A program made the position numbers and the translations under genes. The notes under the pieces were generated by a model, which ran no database searches, was not told the origin of the DNA, and saw nothing but the letters and a program-made list of their open reading frames with translations. From Paenibacillus sanguinis 2301083 = DSM 16941 (lineage in GTDB: Bacteria > Bacillota > Bacilli > Paenibacillales > Paenibacillaceae), in contig NZ_KB895399.1 of NCBI RefSeq assembly GCF_000374825.1, forward strand, positions 1 to 38,011: a stretch of DNA of 38,011 nucleotides. Direction: 5' to 3'. Of this stretch, positions 35,266 to 38,011 are shown one piece after another (position 1 is the first letter of the stretch; every line of letters starts with the position of its first letter).

Positions 35266-37722
35266 GTGTCGAATCCAGTATACGGGAAAAAGGCCACAGC
35301 GTCGAGAACTGGGGAAAAGTTTCCTCCCTCTCTGTGGGTGTTGATCATTGGACTTATGTTATTTTTGGTCTGGGCGCCGTTCCAGGCCGGATTGTTTAAC
35401 GGACTTGTATTAAATTTTGAGACGCCTATCTATTGGGCAGTACTATTAGGCAGCGTGCTGATGCTAGCCTGGGTGGCTGCTTTCTTCAAAAGCATCAAGC
35501 TGGAAGATCAGCGGGACTGGACGGCAGTAATCGTTCTGTTCATCCCCATAACCTATATTATCGCATTGATTAACGCAGCTAGCCAGTATTATGCTGCCAA
35601 TATGGTGCTGATTCAATCGCTTTGCGCCTTTATATTCATAATCGGGCTTTACCTGCTTCAAGACAAAAAAGCGAATCGAATTATAGAGACCACGGTAATT
35701 ACTGTAGGCTATAGCATTGTTCTGTTTGGCTTGTTCAACTGGCTGGGCCAAGGCAAGGCGATGTCGACTCTAGTCGGCTGGTTCTCAGGCACGGTTGTAA
35801 ATGGCAAATATATTCAAGCCGTCTGGGTTGATTCCAACGGTCCACGGCTAGCCTCAGTGTTCCAATATCCAAATACGTATGCTGCTTTTCTGATGGCTTT
35901 CTTCTTCGTAGCTGTGTTTGCCATCACACGTTCTAAAAAAGCATACGTACAAGCGATACACGGATTTATGTTAGTACCGATTGTCCTTTCGATCCTCTTG
36001 ACCTTATCGCGCGGCGGCCTGGTATTCTTGCCGATCGTCTTTGTTATATTGCTGCTGTTTCTGAAGCCAGCGAAGCAGATTCTATGGATTCTCTATACGT
36101 TGCTCGCTGGAGCAGGTACTTTGCTTATTGCCAAGCCGGTAACAGAGCTTGGTCAGCAATTTCATCTGGGAAAAATTGGAGACCCGGCAAAAGGCTGGTT
36201 CTACGTGCTGGCCGCTTCAGTGGTTGTGGCTGCACTGGCCTGGCTCATTCAACGTTATGTAGCGCCCTACTTGGTGAAAGTCACCAGCAACTGGGCCGGA
36301 AAAAAGCTGTCCAGCTTATGGCTGCCGCTGGTATCTGTCATAGCCGTAGTTTTACTGGCTTATCTGCTCCTTAGCACCCGTCTGAAATATATCTTACCCG
36401 GCAACATTGGCGAGCGGCTGGAAAATTTGAATTTGCAGCAGCACAGCTTCCTGGAACGGCTGACCTTTTACAAGGATGCGATTAAGGTTGTTAAAGACTA
36501 CCCGATCATCGGCGCAGGCGGTGGGGGCTGGGCGTCCCTATATGAACACTATCAAAATAATCCATACAGCAGCCGTCAAGCCCATAGCTTTGTGATGCAA
36601 TATATTGTAGAAGTAGGTTTATTGGGCTTTGTCGTACTGCTCGTGTTCCTGGGCTTTATTTTCTACAAATATATTCGTGGCTATATAAAAGCCGATGAGC
36701 AAGGGCGTGAAACCTATTTTGTTTATTTCATCATCGTCCTTTCAATCCTGATGCACAGCTTAATGGACTTTAACATGAGTTACGTCTTCCTAGGGTTACT
36801 TGTGTTCCTTTGCCTGGGAGGCATGGCTGCGGGAATGGATTCCCGTCCGACTGGCAAGCTTGCACTGAAACCAGGGATTATGCGCGGGTTGTTTAGTTCT
36901 GTGATAGTTGTGGCTTCGCTGATATTTATTTTTGTATCTCTCAACTACATTCAAGCGAACCGGACTGTCACCAAGAGCCAACAGATGATTTCGGCAGGCT
37001 TGAGCTTTCAGGAGATTCAAGCTTCTCTCGATAAAGCTCTTAACAAACGGGGTGGGCATCCCGATGCAGTACTGTACTTGAGTTCTCTTATGCAGGCAGG
37101 GTTCGAGCAAACCCAGGATGATACCTTTTACAACCAAGAGAAATTATTGCTGTTGGATGCATTAAAAAAGGAACCTTATAATAAAAACATGTACCGACAG
37201 CTTATGAAGCTCTACCAGTCCAAAGGTGAATTGGAGCAAGCTTATGCCGTTCTTAGAGATAACGCCAACCGTTATCCATGGGACATGAGTTGGTATGAGG
37301 ACTTGATTGTACTGTCCTTCGAGCTTGGTCACCAGAAGCAGGGCGAACAAGATGTAGCCCAGAAGGACAACTATTTCCGCACCGGGCTGTCCGCTTACCA
37401 GCACGTAGTTGATGGTATCGAGCACTTGAAGACCTTGCCTGAAGGACAGTTGCAGGGCAATGCCTTTGAGCTGACGCAGCCGATGATCCTTAACGCCGGA
37501 AAAATGCAGTTTATGGTCAATGAACCAGCAAAGGCAGCGGAGATTCTAAGGCTTGGAGTTCGTGAAGACCTGAGCGACAGCACCAATCGTGAGATTGCCC
37601 GCTGGTATCTGGCTTCTTTGCAAAAAACAGGCACCACCGATCAAGCTGTACTCGATTTGCTTTTACAGGTAGACCCATCCGAGCAGACTTCGATAGATGA
37701 ATTGGTAAATTCGAATTTCTAA
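35266..37722 (+). CDS. O-antigen ligase-like protein with TPR-like tail
   Basis: An 818-residue polytopic protein of the O-antigen ligase/Wzy_C family. About twelve helices span residues 20-550; ASVFQYPNTYAAFLMAFFF, LLTLSRGGLVFLPIVF and IGAGGGGWASLYEHYQNNPY with HSFVMQYIVEVGLLGF are the family's conserved loop motifs, including the large outer loop with Arg/His. From about 575 the rest is helical and repeat-like (LLDALKKEPYNKNMYRQLMK, YAVLRDNANRYPWDMSWYED), consistent with TPR repeats. Such proteins either polymerise, ligate glycans to lipid, or transfer them to protein, as proposed for WsaB/WsfB of S-layer glycosylation. GTG at 35266 has AAAGGAG 8 nt upstream. GC content rises again here relative to the exporter genes. 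Confidence 0.9.
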   Translation: MSNPVYGKKATASRTGEKFPPSLWVLIIGLMLFLVWAPFQAGLFNGLVLNFETPIYWAVLLGSVLMLAWVAAFFKSIKLEDQRDWTAVIVLFIPITYIIALINAASQYYAANMVLIQSLCAFIFIIGLYLLQDKKANRIIETTVITVGYSIVLFGLFNWLGQGKAMSTLVGWFSGTVVNGKYIQAVWVDSNGPRLASVFQYPNTYAAFLMAFFFVAVFAITRSKKAYVQAIHGFMLVPIVLSILLTLSRGGLVFLPIVFVILLLFLKPAKQILWILYTLLAGAGTLLIAKPVTELGQQFHLGKIGDPAKGWFYVLAASVVVAALAWLIQRYVAPYLVKVTSNWAGKKLSSLWLPLVSVIAVVLLAYLLLSTRLKYILPGNIGERLENLNLQQHSFLERLTFYKDAIKVVKDYPIIGAGGGGWASLYEHYQNNPYSSRQAHSFVMQYIVEVGLLGFVVLLVFLGFIFYKYIRGYIKADEQGRETYFVYFIIVLSILMHSLMDFNMSYVFLGLLVFLCLGGMAAGMDSRPTGKLALKPGIMRGLFSSVIVVASLIFIFVSLNYIQANRTVTKSQQMISAGLSFQEIQASLDKALNKRGGHPDAVLYLSSLMQAGFEQTQDDTFYNQEKLLLLDALKKEPYNKNMYRQLMKLYQSKGELEQAYAVLRDNANRYPWDMSWYEDLIVLSFELGHQKQGEQDVAQKDNYFRTGLSAYQHVVDGIEHLKTLPEGQLQGNAFELTQPMILNAGKMQFMVNEPAKAAEILRLGVREDLSDSTNREIARWYLASLQKTGTTDQAVLDLLLQVDPSEQTSIDELVNSNF

Positions 37723-37730
37723 AATTTCTA

Positions 37731-38011
37731 ATCGAGTAGGAGGGGGCGGCAAGCCCCCGTCCTCTCACACCACCGTACATGCGGGTCCGCATACGGCGGT
37801 TCCAAAAGGTTAACAAAGCTCTAAGTAACGTGAAAGCAAACTTTTCAGCCCTCTCGCTTCCCAGTAGGAAGTGGGAAGGGCATTATTTGTGTTCCGAGAC
37901 ATTTCCCATGCGCCTCGCCGCGAGTTTGCCATCCTAAAGCAGGCCCATTCGGGTACTCCAAGCGCTCGGAGTTCGCGGATTCGTGTGCGTACTCGTTTCC
38001 ACTGTTTCCAT
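37731..38011 (-). mobile_element. Group II intron, 3' part (runs off right edge)
   Basis: Read on the minus strand: the end of an intron-encoded reverse transcriptase, then a domain V-like hairpin (complement of about 37770-37802, CCGCCGTATGCGG with CCGCATGTACGG), a domain VI-like hairpin (GGGGGC/GCCCCC arms, about 37736-37765) and the terminal CCTACTCGAT ending near 37731. The CGC at the catalytic triad position and the compact domain V point to a group IIC-type intron, an inference. The 3' exon junction is within about 9 bp of the ligase-like stop codon. The 5' end is outside the window. Confidence 0.85.
37810..38010 (-). CDS. ltrA: Group II intron-encoded reverse transcriptase/maturase (C-terminal fragment)
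   Basis: The last 66 codons of the intron protein, open through the right edge. WKRVRTRIRELRALGVPEWA, then FRMANSRRGAW and LPTSYWEARGLKSLL are the conserved end of bacterial group II maturases (thumb/X domain), ending LELC before TAA at 37810-37812. The missing part carries the reverse transcriptase domain. It is encoded within the intron just upstream of domain V, the normal layout. Confidence 0.9.
   Translation of the reverse strand, partial: WKQWKRVRTRIRELRALGVPEWACFRMANSRRGAWEMSRNTNNALPTSYWEARGLKSLLSRYLELC

Overview
The window looks like a low-to-mid GC, Gram-positive endospore former of the Paenibacillaceae, most likely Paenibacillus. This rests on the 5' end of a Firmicutes-type 16S rRNA gene at the left edge, strong AGGAGG ribosome binding sites throughout, the pcrB-pcrA-ligA gene order, and an S-layer/secondary-cell-wall style glycan cluster. 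Both edges fall in multicopy sequence (16S rRNA on the left, a group II intron on the right), so the window may be a whole assembly contig broken at repeats.

Region 1 (1-637) holds the start of a 16S rRNA gene on the minus strand with tandem rrn promoters and a boxA-like antitermination site. Region 2 (638-5252, all minus strand) is a compact set: a radical SAM/SPASM peptide maturase, a 27-codon peptide gene missing from length-filtered gene calls, an orphan solute-binding lipoprotein and an MFS transporter. I read the first two as an uncharacterised RiPP system. Its precursor has no Cys and no aromatic residue, which rules out the best known radical-SAM crosslinks. Region 3 (5402-11167) is housekeeping: ligA, pcrA and pcrB, separated by intergenic stretches with palindromes, short repeats and a possible small RNA.

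Region 4 (11695-18002) begins the glycan locus with a minus-strand operon: GT2 glycosyltransferase, polyprenyl-phosphate sugar-1-phosphate transferase and a glycerophosphodiesterase-like protein. It is transcribed divergently from a type I toxin-antitoxin module (15009-15265). That module has a 27-aa membrane toxin, its own promoter, a ribosome binding site locked in a hairpin, a convergent antisense RNA with promoter and terminator, and a predicted 5'-3' panhandle in the toxin mRNA. A glycosyltransferase fragment, an acyltransferase-3 and a second GT2 follow.

Region 5 (18048-33372, minus) is a roughly 15 kb run of largely same-strand genes, read from right to left: UDP-ManNAc dehydrogenase-like, methyltransferase with a long coiled coil, a 1121-aa double glycosyltransferase, a DPM1-type GT2, DUF2304, a membrane-anchored unknown, a polytopic glycosyltransferase, GtrA, DUF6270, a decayed gene, a TuaH-like glycosyltransferase and rmlA-C-B-D for dTDP-L-rhamnose. 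Region 6 (33619-37722, plus) has the polysaccharide ABC exporter (permease and ATPase) and an O-antigen-ligase-like protein with a TPR-like tail. A group II intron 3' end abuts its stop codon.

Together regions 4-6 can build a rhamnose-containing, probably uronic-acid-containing glycan on undecaprenyl phosphate, decorate it through a three-component Gtr-like branch, possibly cap it by methylation, export it by ABC transport and attach it to an acceptor such as S-layer protein. The acceptor is not in the window. The centre of the glycan locus (about 22.4-35.2 kb, and 17.0-18.0 kb) is clearly more AT-rich than its flanks, as expected for a horizontally variable serotype-like locus.
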